From assembly GCA_964512085.1 (NCBI GenBank), contig CAZEIU010000003.1, forward strand, positions 1 through 39,263: a stretch of DNA of 39,263 nt, in the 5' to 3' direction. The position numbers and the translations under genes are program-made. Numbering within the stretch: position 1 is the first letter of the stretch; each line of letters begins with the position of its first letter. Shown in pieces: positions 24,110 to 31,294 of the stretch. The notes under the pieces are model-generated. The model had not been told where the DNA came from, made no database searches, and saw only the letters and a program-made list of their open reading frames with translations. Source of the DNA: JAUPVL01 sp964512085 (lineage in GTDB: Bacteria > Patescibacteriota > Saccharimonadia > CAILAD01 > BJGX01).

Positions 24110-24455
24110 TAACTGTGATATGAAGTGCAATTTTATGAACATCAGGGTTATCAACAATCTCTAGAACTAAATCTGTAATACCTGCTTCTGGAAAACGATC
24201 ACTTATAACAAAGTTGACCGTTAAGTCGTTGTCAGTAATTTCTACAGATTGTACGCCCTCCGTCATAAGTAGTCGCATCAGCGTATCTACGCCTGCTTTT
24301 GAATAAATTTCAAAATCATGGGTTGATTTAATCTTGCGGTTAGTCTTAGTAATCTTGCAGTTGTCGTATCGATTTGACCATGATGGGTCTTCAAACATAA
24401 AGGCAAAGTAGCCAACTAACACAATTTTTATATCCACAGTCTTGGTATCTGGCAT
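24102..24455 (-). CDS. Hypothetical protein, 117 aa
   Basis: Not recognised. A soluble alpha/beta protein: a hydrophobic strand at the start (I-K-I-V-L-V-G-Y-F-A-F-M-F), a middle helix (D-T-L-M-R-L-L-M), then alternating strands (S-V-E-I-T-D-N-D-L-T-V-N-F-V-I) and an acidic end. It is the first gene of a two-gene minus-strand unit with the basic 71-aa protein. The acidic/basic pairing could mean that the two bind each other, but that is only a guess. Confidence 0.65.
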   Translation of the reverse strand: MPDTKTVDIKIVLVGYFAFMFEDPSWSNRYDNCKITKTNRKIKSTHDFEIYSKAGVDTLMRLLMTEGVQSVEITDNDLTVNFVISDRFPEAGITDLVLEIVDNPDVHKIALHITVND

Positions 24456-24503
24456 TTCTTCTCTCTCTCGAAGGTACTGATTCTAGACTATTTTATCAGT
24501 AAA

Positions 24504-24512
24504 TGGTATAAT
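24504..24512 (+). promoter_or_regulatory. extended -10 promoter of obgE, leaderless geometry
   Basis: TGG-TATAAT at 24504-24512; the obgE ATG follows after 6 nt (24519) with no Shine-Dalgarno. Confidence 0.55.
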
Positions 24513-24518
24513 GTCAAG

Positions 24519-25778
24519 ATGTTTACAGATGTAGCAACAGTCAAAATACAGGCCGGCAAAGGTGGCGACGGCAAATTAAACTTTCGCAGTAGTCGCGGTA
24601 ACGCCAAAGGCGGCCCAGATGGTGGCGACGGTGGTCGCGGTGGCGACGTGGTGCTAATTGCTAGCAATAATACTAACACCTTAGCTAAATACCGTAGCAG
24701 TAAACTCTGGCAGGCTCAAAACGGAGGCGATGGCGGTACTAATCTTCGTCATGGTAAAAACGGCGAAGAGATTATACTTAAGGTGCCAGTTGGCACAGTT
24801 GTATATGATAACAATCAGCAAATTGCCGATCTTGTAAAAGAAGGCCAAATTACTACAGTTGCTCAAGGTGGCAGAGGTGGTTTTGGTAACGCTCATTTTA
24901 AGAGCTCAATTCGCCAAGCTCCAAAAATGGCAGAGCTTGGAGAAGAAGGAGAAGCAAAAACACTCAAGTTAGAACTTAAGCTAGTTGCTGGTGTCGGATT
25001 GGTGGGTCTGCCAAATGCTGGTAAAAGTACGTTGCTCTCTATGGTATCGAACGCCAAACCCGAAATAGCTAATTATGAGTTCACTACTCTTATACCCAAC
25101 TTGGGCGTTGTAGAAATAGGCGATGTGCACTTTTTGCTAGCAGATATACCAGGATTGATAGAGGGTGCTAGTAAGGGCAAAGGTTTGGGTGACGAATTTT
25201 TGCGTCACGTAGAGCGTTGTAAGGTACTTATTCAACTTATAGATGTCAACTCAGACGACATTGTGCGCGATTACAAAACTATTCGCTCTGAGCTCAAAAA
25301 CTATGCCGTAGATCTTAGTAAACGGCCATACATATTGGCACTTACCAAATCAGAAACCAAACCTAAGGCTGAAGTTCAAGAACTAAAAAAACAGCTCACT
25401 AAAGCCTCGGGTGTTAATGGAAGCGACATATTTACAATTTCGGCAGTTACAACCCAAGAGATTACCTCATTAATGCAAGCTGCTAGTAGAATACTCAAGG
25501 CCAAGAATGCTGTTAAAATTAAAAAATCTAAGCCAGAGATACCTACAATTACCCTTAGCGAAGATCAAATATGGCAGGTAGAAAAGGTTAACAACGAGTA
25601 TGTAGTAACCGGTAAAAAAATAGAAGGATTCGCCAAAAGAACCAATTTTTCACAGGTAGACGGCGTAAGAAGACTACGTGATATTCTCAAAAAAACAGGG
25701 GTTATGAGCGAGATTGGCAGACTAGGCGGACAAGAAGGTGATGTCATTGTAATTGCGGGGCGCAAGTTCAAATGTTAG
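24519..25778 (+). CDS. obgE: GTPase ObgE/CgtA
   Basis: Ribosome-associated GTPase for 50S assembly and stress control. Three domains are visible: the glycine-rich Obg fold (1-157, with repeated G-G-D-G and G-R-G-G motifs), the G domain (about 158-325; P-loop G-L-P-N-A-G-K-S, switch region with D-I-P-G-L-I-E-G-A, and a T-K-S-E motif) and the C-terminal OCT domain (about 340-419). At 419 aa it is full length. The G4 motif reads T-K-S rather than the common N-K-x-D. The methyltransferase gene starts 7 nt before its stop. Confidence 0.97.
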   Translation: MFTDVATVKIQAGKGGDGKLNFRSSRGNAKGGPDGGDGGRGGDVVLIASNNTNTLAKYRSSKLWQAQNGGDGGTNLRHGKNGEEIILKVPVGTVVYDNNQQIADLVKEGQITTVAQGGRGGFGNAHFKSSIRQAPKMAELGEEGEAKTLKLELKLVAGVGLVGLPNAGKSTLLSMVSNAKPEIANYEFTTLIPNLGVVEIGDVHFLLADIPGLIEGASKGKGLGDEFLRHVERCKVLIQLIDVNSDDIVRDYKTIRSELKNYAVDLSKRPYILALTKSETKPKAEVQELKKQLTKASGVNGSDIFTISAVTTQEITSLMQAASRILKAKNAVKIKKSKPEIPTITLSEDQIWQVEKVNNEYVVTGKKIEGFAKRTNFSQVDGVRRLRDILKKTGVMSEIGRLGGQEGDVIVIAGRKFKC

Positions 25779-26326
25779 CTTTTGAGATTAAAAACATCGC
25801 TGTTGAGTTTGCAACTAGCCCAGACCTTTTTTCGCCAAAAAGTCTAGATAGTGGCACCAAATTACTCTTAGAAGAGATATCTAAGAATGATTATAATAAT
25901 GCACAAATATTAGATTGGGGCTGTGGTTGGGGTGCAATGGCATTGTGGCTTGGCAAAGCCTACTCTACCTCTCAAGTAACTGGAATCGACTCCGATATTG
26001 GCGCGGTGATGGTGGCCAAGCAAAATGCAGCTCTCAACGACTTAACAAATGTAGATATTATGGCTAGTCATGGGTTTAGCGAAATAAGCGAAAACAACTT
26101 TGATCTTATTGTGAGCAATCCGCCAACTCATAGAGGAAGAGAAGTGGTAGAGCAAATGATTGCCGAGAGTTTTAATAAACTTAAAACTAATGGGACACTA
26201 ACAATAGTAGCAGAAGCTAGATTAAAGCCATGGGTATATAAGCAGATGAAACAAGTTTTTGGTGAGTGCAAAATAATCCAACGTGGCAAAAAGCATGTAG
26301 TGCTAAGCTCAAGCAAAATGCTATAA
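25772..26326 (+). CDS. Class I SAM-dependent methyltransferase, RsmC/RlmG-like
   Basis: A 184-aa Rossmann-fold methyltransferase. Motif I is I-L-D-W-G-C-G-W-G-A, the acidic loop is G-I-D-S-D, and the catalytic-type motif IV is S-N-P-P-T-H. N-P-P-[TF]-H is typical of the small-domain rRNA guanine N2 methyltransferases (RsmC/RlmG group), which usually carry an extra N-terminal domain that is absent here. The target is therefore probably RNA, but unproven. It is coupled to obgE by a 7-nt overlap, so both may serve ribosome assembly. Confidence 0.82.
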   Translation: MLAFEIKNIAVEFATSPDLFSPKSLDSGTKLLLEEISKNDYNNAQILDWGCGWGAMALWLGKAYSTSQVTGIDSDIGAVMVAKQNAALNDLTNVDIMASHGFSEISENNFDLIVSNPPTHRGREVVEQMIAESFNKLKTNGTLTIVAEARLKPWVYKQMKQVFGECKIIQRGKKHVVLSSSKML

Positions 26327-26327
26327 T
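26319..26327 (+). promoter_or_regulatory. extended -10 promoter inside the methyltransferase stop region
   Basis: TGC-TATAAT at 26319-26327 overlaps the TAA stop of the methyltransferase; the next ATG is 7 nt downstream (26335). Confidence 0.5.
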
Positions 26328-26334
26328 AAGTTTA

Positions 26335-26574
26335 ATGGAAAAAGACATACACAAACGTAATGTTAAGCTTAAACAGCCCGACAAGTCTGAGCAAGCTACA
26401 GAGTTTTTTCGCGAAGAAAAAGAAATAGGCCGAGCCGACGTAGTAAAGAGCGCTCACTATACCTATAGAGATGGCTTTAGACTGGGATTTGGTATTTTTT
26501 GCGGCTTTTTACTTGGCTCACTAATTGTTATTTTGCTTGTGTATGTACTCAATCTTATTATTGGTGCGTTCTAA
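26335..26574 (+). CDS. Small tail-anchored membrane protein, 79 aa
   Basis: Start ATG 26335 is chosen over longer in-frame options because it directly follows an extended -10 box, while longer versions would overlap the methyltransferase deeply. The N-terminal 45 residues are charged (Lys/Glu/Asp-rich), and the C-terminal 30 form one long hydrophobic helix beginning G-F-R-L-G-F-G-I-F. No family is recognised. It ends at a strong terminator. Confidence 0.65.
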   Translation: MEKDIHKRNVKLKQPDKSEQATEFFREEKEIGRADVVKSAHYTYRDGFRLGFGIFCGFLLGSLIVILLVYVLNLIIGAF

Positions 26575-26581
26575 ACAAAAA

Positions 26582-26604
26582 AACTCTCTTTACTAAAGAG
26601 AGTT
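26582..26604. terminator. bidirectional intrinsic terminator
   Basis: Perfect 10-bp stem AACTCTCTTT/AAAGAGAGTT with a 3-nt loop and T-runs on both sides. It serves the 79-aa gene on the plus strand and tRNA-Ala on the minus strand. Confidence 0.9.
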
Positions 26605-26609
26605 TTTTA

Positions 26610-26686
<77 letters not shown>

Positions 26687-26697
26687 TTAACTGGTTT

Positions 26698-26726
26698 ATT
26701 TTAGCAATAAATATGATATAATTCAA
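26698..26726 (-). promoter_or_regulatory. promoter of tRNA-Ala
   Basis: Minus strand TTGAAT (26726-26721), 17-nt spacer, TAAAAT (26703-26698), 11 nt before the tRNA 5' end. It overlaps the plus-strand mscL -10 box. Confidence 0.65.
26714..26722 (+). promoter_or_regulatory. extended -10 promoter of mscL
   Basis: TGA-TATAAT at 26714-26722, about 50 nt before the mscL ATG and overlapping the tRNA-Ala promoter on the other strand. Confidence 0.45.
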
Positions 26727-26774
26727 TCTGATAACAAGTGTCACTTACTTGACTACAATACGTTTAAGTAGGTC

Positions 26775-27233
26775 ATGAAAGAAAAAATGGAAAAAATAGC
26801 AAATAAAAGTAAAGTAGCTGCAGCAAAAGCTAGAACTACCGCCAAAGACTATACCAGCGGTTTCTTTGACTTTGTGCGTGAGCAGGGCGTAGTAACTCTT
26901 GCTGTAGGTTTTATAATTGGTGGCGCCGTAACTAAGCTGGTTAACTCATTTGTAACTGATATCATTAACCCAATCCTAGGCTTGGTACTAGGCAAAACCA
27001 ACTTAAATGGAGCCACAATACAGCTAGGCAAGGCTACAATTGCTTGGGGAGCATTTATAAGCTCGCTCATAGACTTCTTGGTGATTGCGTTGGTAGTTTA
27101 TCTTGGTTTTAGAATATTGCATTTAGACCGCTTAGATATAGATAAGAAAAAACGCGAAAAAGAAGCCGAAGAAGTAGCCAAAAAAGAAGAGAAGCAAGAA
27201 GAAAAATCTAGCAAGCCCAAAAGTAAAAAATAA
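26775..27233 (+). CDS. mscL: Large-conductance mechanosensitive channel MscL
   Basis: Stretch-activated channel that releases solutes on osmotic downshock. The family signature is present from residue 34: F-V-R-E-Q-G-V-V-T-L-A-V-G-F-I-I-G-G-A (TM1), then D-I-I-N-P-I-L-G, a short periplasmic loop, TM2 (about 91-113) and a charged cytoplasmic coiled helix rich in Lys/Glu. It has an extra Lys/Ala-rich N-terminal extension of about 30 residues compared with typical MscL. A second in-frame ATG at 26787 is possible. A weak AGG precedes the first ATG. Confidence 0.95.
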   Translation: MKEKMEKIANKSKVAAAKARTTAKDYTSGFFDFVREQGVVTLAVGFIIGGAVTKLVNSFVTDIINPILGLVLGKTNLNGATIQLGKATIAWGAFISSLIDFLVIALVVYLGFRILHLDRLDIDKKKREKEAEEVAKKEEKQEEKSSKPKSKK

Positions 27234-27280
27234 AAGATCTTATATACAATACTTAATTTAAGATTGAATAAAGGTCTTTT
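27232..27280 (+). terminator. possible terminator after mscL
   Basis: AAAAGATCT (27232-27240) can pair with AGGTCTTTT (27272-27280) with one G-U. A smaller CTTAA/TTAAG hairpin lies inside, and TTTTTT ends the 3' arm. The large loop makes this less certain than the other terminators. Confidence 0.4.
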
Positions 27281-27292
27281 TTAGTATAGAAT
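27264..27292 (+). promoter_or_regulatory. sigma-70-type promoter of the TrpF-like gene
   Basis: TTGAAT (27264-27269), 17-nt spacer, TAGAAT (27287-27292). Confidence 0.55.
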
Positions 27293-27327
27293 CTTTTTGT
27301 AATTGTACCCTACAGAGAGGTGTGGTT

Positions 27328-28104
27328 TTGACAACCCGAGCATTAGCACGGTTGCCATATGTCGGCGTTACTGGGTTTATGACGACAGCAGAAGTAGATA
27401 CAGTCCTGCGTGATCTTAAGACAGAAGATGTAAGAGCTAGAGTGATGGCAGGAGTATTGTTGAGTGATAAAACAATGGCTGGATATACAAATAATCATCC
27501 TATGCACTTTCCTAAGAGAGAAGACATTGCTGGTATTTTTACTGACAACCCAATTACCCTAAACTTAATTCATTACAATACTCATAGTCCGTACTGGCTA
27601 GCGGATCAACTCTGCGAGGCAATGCGTCTGGGCGGAAAAAACTGTCATGGTCTTCAGCTAAATATCAACTGGCCAAGTGTTAAAGAACTAGAGAAGTTTA
27701 GGCAGGTATACCCAGATGCGATTATCGTATTGCAAATTGGTTCGTTGGCCTATGACGATGTAGATTCTAATCCGGTACTGCTAACCCGACAGTTGCGACT
27801 TTATAAGGATTTAATCGACTATATACTAATCGATCCATCTGGCGGTATTGGCAAAAGTTTCGATATATTATCGGCAAAGTTGATAATTAGGATGCTTAAA
27901 GAAAGGTGGCTTGATGAAAGCTTTGGTATTGGGGTTGCCGGTGGTATTGACGCTATCAATGTACTTGACCTACAGGAATTGTTTGATTTACACCCACAAC
28001 TTTCTATAGATGCCCAAGGTCGTTTGCGCGATGAAGACGACAATCTCAATACAAGCATAGCCAGACTTTATGCTATGAATGCTTTAGAGGCCTATTATAG
28101 CTAA
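27328..28104 (+). CDS. TrpF-like TIM-barrel protein without the catalytic cysteine
   Basis: A 258-aa barrel resembling phosphoribosylanthranilate isomerase: an N-terminal strand followed by G-x-T, D-P-S-G-G-I-G-K-S-F-D near the middle (the region of the TrpF D-x-x-x-G-G-T-G-x-x-F-D motif) and G-V-A-G-G-I-D-A-I-N-V, like the phosphate-binding A-G-G-L. The TrpF N-terminal K-I-C-G, with its catalytic Cys, is replaced by Y-V-G-V-T-G, and the last G-V-D-V-S-S-G-V motif is not recognisable. No other tryptophan gene is nearby, so tryptophan synthesis is unlikely. TTG 27328 is preferred over GTG 27322 because AGAGAGG (27314-27320) is 7 nt from the TTG but only 1 nt from the GTG. Confidence 0.7.
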   Translation: MTTRALARLPYVGVTGFMTTAEVDTVLRDLKTEDVRARVMAGVLLSDKTMAGYTNNHPMHFPKREDIAGIFTDNPITLNLIHYNTHSPYWLADQLCEAMRLGGKNCHGLQLNINWPSVKELEKFRQVYPDAIIVLQIGSLAYDDVDSNPVLLTRQLRLYKDLIDYILIDPSGGIGKSFDILSAKLIIRMLKERWLDESFGIGVAGGIDAINVLDLQELFDLHPQLSIDAQGRLRDEDDNLNTSIARLYAMNALEAYYS

Positions 28105-28109
28105 AAAAT

Positions 28110-28135
28110 AACTCCAACTATTTGTTGGGGTTTTT
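28110..28135 (+). terminator. intrinsic terminator after the TrpF-like gene
   Basis: AACTCCAAC/GTTGGGGTT (one T-G pair) with a 5-nt loop, followed by TTTTT. Confidence 0.85.
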
Positions 28136-28175
28136 ATTTATTAATAAGAGCTAATTAATCTGTTAGACTATATAT

Positions 28176-29465
28176 ATGAAAAACATAGCCAAAAAAGTAA
28201 TTATTTCGCGCCTCAATCTAAAAGTAAAAAAGCTTTTACAAAAGTATGACGTTATAGTTATTGGTGTAACTGGTAGTGTGGGCAAAACTGGTACCAAAAA
28301 AGCTATTGGTGAAGTCTTAAGCTCAACGCGCAAAGTTCGCTATAGTCGTGATAGTTATAATACCGATATAGGTATACCGCTAAGTCTTTTTGGACTCAAA
28401 GTACCCAATAAACTCTGGAATGCGCGGGCGTGGTCTAAGACTTTCAAACAAATCGATGCTGAACTTCAAAACTATAAATATGACACAGTGGTATTAGAGC
28501 TTGCCGATGACGAGTATTTGATGATGAAAAAAGTATTACAAATTGTAAAGCTAGACATTAGTGTAATTTCGGCTGTCGCACCGGTACATATGGAGTTTTT
28601 AAAAGACATGAAGACTGTTGTGCACTATATATGGCAAACTGCCGCATCGGCCAAAACAATTATATATAATGCCGACAGTTCTGAGTTGCGCAAAAAAGCC
28701 TACAAAAAAGATACTGTAGGTTTTGGACTGAGTTTTGGTGCAGTTAAATTTAGTAAAATATCTAGAGATAAAAATAGCTACCTAAAAGCTCACCTGCATA
28801 TTGGTAAAAAAAGTAAGCTAGTGCACACCAAGATGATTGGTAAACAAAACCTATACGCTCTACTAGCCGCTGCGGCTGTAGCCAATGAGCTAGATGTGCC
28901 TTTTGAGGCAATTTGTTTTGAACTGGAGCAAGTTAAGACCGAGAATGGTCGCATGAATAAACTCAAAGGAAAAAACGGAGCTGTCATAATTGATGATAGT
29001 TATAATGCCAGCCCTGAGGCTGTGATTGCAGCTCTTGAAACCATTAAGGAGTTTAAAGTACCAAAAGGTGCTAAACGCTATGCGGTGCTAGGTAGCATGA
29101 ACGAGCTTGGTGACTTTAGCGTAGAATCACACCAACAAGTTGGTAGTAAAGCTGCAGAAGTTGTCGATATGCTCATCACTATAGGCACAGACGCCGAAAA
29201 ATATATGGCCACAGCTGCTAATCATGCCGGTTTAGCCAGCGACAAAATAAAAGTTTTTAGAACTCCATATGAAGCTGGGCATTATCTAAAATCAATCATA
29301 AAAAAAGGTGATATAGTGCTTGTAAAAGGCAGTCAAGGCAATGTTTTCTCTGAGGAAGCCACCAGAATAATGCTAGATGAAAAAGTTGACCCTGCCAAAG
29401 TACTTGTAAGACAGTCTGTGGTTTGGAAAAAACGAAAGAAAAAATCATTTGCAAAAGTACGATAA
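28176..29465 (+). CDS. Mur ligase-family protein, MurF-like, lacking the N-terminal domain
   Basis: ATP-dependent amide ligase of the Mur family. The P-loop G-V-T-G-S-V-G-K-T-G-T-K lies at residues 30-41, so the protein starts directly with the central ATPase domain. Later segments D-D-S-Y-N-A-S-P-E-A-V and Y-A-V-L-G-S-M-N-E-L-G are typical of MurF, which adds D-Ala-D-Ala to UDP-MurNAc-tripeptide. The usual MurF N-terminal UDP-substrate domain is missing (429 aa total), and the second Thr of the usual G-K-T-T/S is Gly. It could be MurF reduced in size or a related ligase with another substrate. A weak extended -10 (TGT-TAGACT) lies 6 nt before the ATG. Confidence 0.78.
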   Translation: MKNIAKKVIISRLNLKVKKLLQKYDVIVIGVTGSVGKTGTKKAIGEVLSSTRKVRYSRDSYNTDIGIPLSLFGLKVPNKLWNARAWSKTFKQIDAELQNYKYDTVVLELADDEYLMMKKVLQIVKLDISVISAVAPVHMEFLKDMKTVVHYIWQTAASAKTIIYNADSSELRKKAYKKDTVGFGLSFGAVKFSKISRDKNSYLKAHLHIGKKSKLVHTKMIGKQNLYALLAAAAVANELDVPFEAICFELEQVKTENGRMNKLKGKNGAVIIDDSYNASPEAVIAALETIKEFKVPKGAKRYAVLGSMNELGDFSVESHQQVGSKAAEVVDMLITIGTDAEKYMATAANHAGLASDKIKVFRTPYEAGHYLKSIIKKGDIVLVKGSQGNVFSEEATRIMLDEKVDPAKVLVRQSVVWKKRKKKSFAKVR

Positions 29466-29469
29466 TAAA

Positions 29470-30138
29470 ATGAATAACACAAATAAAGTTGATATTTTCT
29501 TGGATGTTGACCATGTTTGGCAAGAAGACCCAGAGCATCATATACCGCCAAGCGAGGGTAGAAAAATATGCGCCATTGCTGCAATGAAAATGATGATGGA
29601 CTACCTACCTCCCCATGATGACAAATCTATAAAATTGGCCGAAATAAGAGAGTGGATGTTGCAACACGATGGGCTAGAACCAAGTAGTAGCAACTGGCGG
29701 CACAGCAAACAAGTAGAATATTTTACCAGCCTAGGGTACATAGCGTGGCGTCGTAATTGGCGAGCTCCTTCACAAGACACTTCTTGGTTTGAGCAAAATG
29801 AAGACTACAACAAACAACAAATGTTTGCAGTGAACACTCAAGTGCAAGCCGAAGCCAATATTATCGATAACGACGACAAAGTTAAACATAGTTTTATAGA
29901 ACAATTTAAAAAAGACTGTCCAGTGATTATAAGTGTAAAGCTTGGTTTTAACGATCACGGTGAAAATCACCAAATAGTTTTAAATGGCTATAAAAACGAT
30001 ACGTCTGGAGAATACTTTTATATTGTCGACCCTATTTTGCACCCCAATGAATACGAACCACGACAAAAAATTACTACTAAAAAATTATTTAAATACTTTA
30101 ATTATTTTGCGGTATTTGCTCAGCCTACAAAAGATTGA
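29470..30138 (+). CDS. Papain-like C39-type peptidase domain protein
   Basis: A 222-aa single-domain protein without signal or membrane span. The catalytic Cys34 lies in R-K-I-C-A-I-A-A-M-K-M-M, His167 in G-E-N-H-Q-I-V-L-N-G-Y and Asp187 in Y-I-V-D-P, the arrangement of Peptidase_C39-like (C39_2) domains. Cleavage of a leader or crosslink peptide is the family expectation; the substrate is unknown. ATG 29470 is preferred over the in-frame TTG 29449, which would overlap the Mur ligase end. It starts 4 nt after that gene, so both are probably co-transcribed. Confidence 0.8.
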   Translation: MNNTNKVDIFLDVDHVWQEDPEHHIPPSEGRKICAIAAMKMMMDYLPPHDDKSIKLAEIREWMLQHDGLEPSSSNWRHSKQVEYFTSLGYIAWRRNWRAPSQDTSWFEQNEDYNKQQMFAVNTQVQAEANIIDNDDKVKHSFIEQFKKDCPVIISVKLGFNDHGENHQIVLNGYKNDTSGEYFYIVDPILHPNEYEPRQKITTKKLFKYFNYFAVFAQPTKD

Positions 30139-30164
30139 CAATTTACAAGCATAAGCATTATTAT
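30135..30164 (+). promoter_or_regulatory. sigma-70-type promoter of the frameshifted gene
   Basis: TTGACA (30135-30140), 18-nt spacer, TATTAT (30159-30164). It overlaps the stop of the previous gene. AAAAAGGA precedes the ATG at 30191. Confidence 0.6.
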
Positions 30165-30190
30165 AGAGCCAATAACTAAAAAGGACTCTG

Positions 30191-31038
30191 ATGGCTCAAA
30201 AAAAGAAAACTTTATCTAAAAAAACTAACTTTTTTACCAAGAGAAAGATTGCACTTGGTGTTGCAATAATCGCTCTTATTGGCGTTGGCTATATCCTAAT
30301 AAGTAACGCTTCTGGAGCTGGAGCAGAAACCGACCCTGTACAAAAAAAGCTTTTTGTAATCAAGGTAGGTGCTATGAAACAAACGAACCAGGAACAGTTA
30401 AGACTGACACCAAAGTATTTGTGAGGGAATCACAAAATCCAGACTGTGCAGCTTCTGGCAAAGAATGGGCAGTGCGTCAAAATAAGCAAGCTCCCAATAC
30501 TTGGGTGTGTGTAGAAGTAGCAAGTACAAATAATCCGCCCGATGGCTTTAGAAAAGCTGGCTCACCTTGCTATGAATCTGTTTTTCCGGCTACAGGTTTT
30601 GTAAAGCAGGTTGGTACCGGCTTGACGGGCAGTACATGTTTAAACACTTATAGCTACAACTTGTCTTCTGGTGTAAGTAAAAACATATCTGTAGATAGCC
30701 AATCTGTCTCGGTTAATAAAAATTACATTCAGCTTGCCCAAAGTGAGCATGATAGGTTCGTTCAGCTGGGTCAGGAAGTAACCGAGATAACCGATAAATA
30801 TCGAGCAGTTAATGGTACTTTGGTTGGTGGAAAGTCTATTAGAACCTTCAAGAATCTAACTACAAAAGACTTTTATGTGTTTGTAGACTATGCTCCAACT
30901 CTCGACTCTAACCCTACTGTTAAGCAGTTCAAATCTCTATATATTAGGTTTGAAGGCTACACAGGTGCAGGAGACAACGGTGCCGAGATAAGAGACAATG
31001 CTAAAACCGTACTATCTCATTGGCAGTGGAAACCATAA
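30191..31038 (+). CDS. Membrane-anchored Cys-containing extracellular protein, read through a -1 frameshift at A AAA AAG
   Basis: Two overlapping frames form one gene. The first (ATG 30191, SD AAAAAGGA) gives a basic N-terminus, a membrane span (about 19-37) and ends at TGA 30422-30424. The second frame, open to 31038, has coding character well before its first GTG (30421): it reads G-R-C-Y-E-T-N-E-P-G-T-V from 30364 on. It contains a TAA at 30304-30306, so the switch must fall between about 30307 and 30364. There the 7-A run holds A AAA AAG (30343-30349) in the 0 frame, the dnaX-type slippery site. A -1 shift joins D-P-V-Q-K-K to A-F-C-N-Q-G-R-C-Y and yields 282 aa. Programmed frameshifting, a real mutation or a missing A in the homopolymer all fit. 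The extracellular part has at least 6 Cys and no recognised family. Confidence 0.7.
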
Positions 31039-31052
31039 TCTGCAGTAATTAT

Positions 31053-31081
31053 TTGACTTTATCGTTTAATATGAATAAAAT
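31053..31081 (+). promoter_or_regulatory. sigma-70-type promoter of the leader-peptide attenuator
   Basis: TTGACT (31053-31058), 17-nt spacer, TAAAAT (31076-31081). The leader-peptide ATG begins 7 nt later (31089), so the message would be leaderless. Confidence 0.7.
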
Positions 31082-31088
31082 ATTTGTA

Positions 31089-31166
31089 ATGAAACACATG
31101 AGTCGTAACAACAACCTAAACCTACTACTGATTGAACCGCAGGCGGTTAGGGTTTCTGTACTCTAA
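31089..31166 (+). CDS. Leader peptide of an attenuator, 25 aa, Leu/Asn-rich
   Basis: A 25-codon ORF starting 7 nt after a good -10 box. It contains the run N-N-N-L-N-L-L-L-I (codons AAC AAC AAC CTA AAC CTA CTA CTG ATT), followed by E-P-Q-A-V-R-V-S-V-L and TAA. ATG 31098 is an alternative start. The bases encoding E-P-Q-A-V form the first arms of a set of mutually exclusive hairpins, so the ORF has the design of trp/leu-type leader peptides. It should sense charged tRNA-Leu and/or tRNA-Asn, or general slowing of the ribosome. leuS is about 460 nt downstream. Confidence 0.65.
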   Translation: MKHMSRNNNLNLLLIEPQAVRVSVL

Positions 31167-31219
31167 AAAAATAATAAGTAATTAAACAAACCGCCTGCAT
31201 AAAAAACAGGCGGTTTTTT
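31135..31219 (+). promoter_or_regulatory. Transcription attenuator (pause hairpin, antiterminator, terminator)
   Basis: Four regions are visible. Region 1 is AACCG (31135-31139), pairing with CGGTT (31144-31148) around CAGG. Region 2 is CAGGCGGTT (31140-31148). Region 3 is AACCGCCTG (31189-31197). Region 4 is CAGGCGGTT (31207-31215) followed by TTTT. Region 2 and region 4 are identical 9-mers, so region 3 can pair with either: 2:3 is the antiterminator and 3:4 the intrinsic terminator. A ribosome stalled at the Leu codons would cover region 1, free region 2 and allow read-through. The terminator is strong (10 bp with the flanking A-T). Confidence 0.75.
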
Positions 31220-31294
31220 GTTTTTCTAAATCGGCTTCGAACCACAGCTTCGAGGTCGAGAAGTAAAACAACCGCACCTACCACTGGAGGACAG

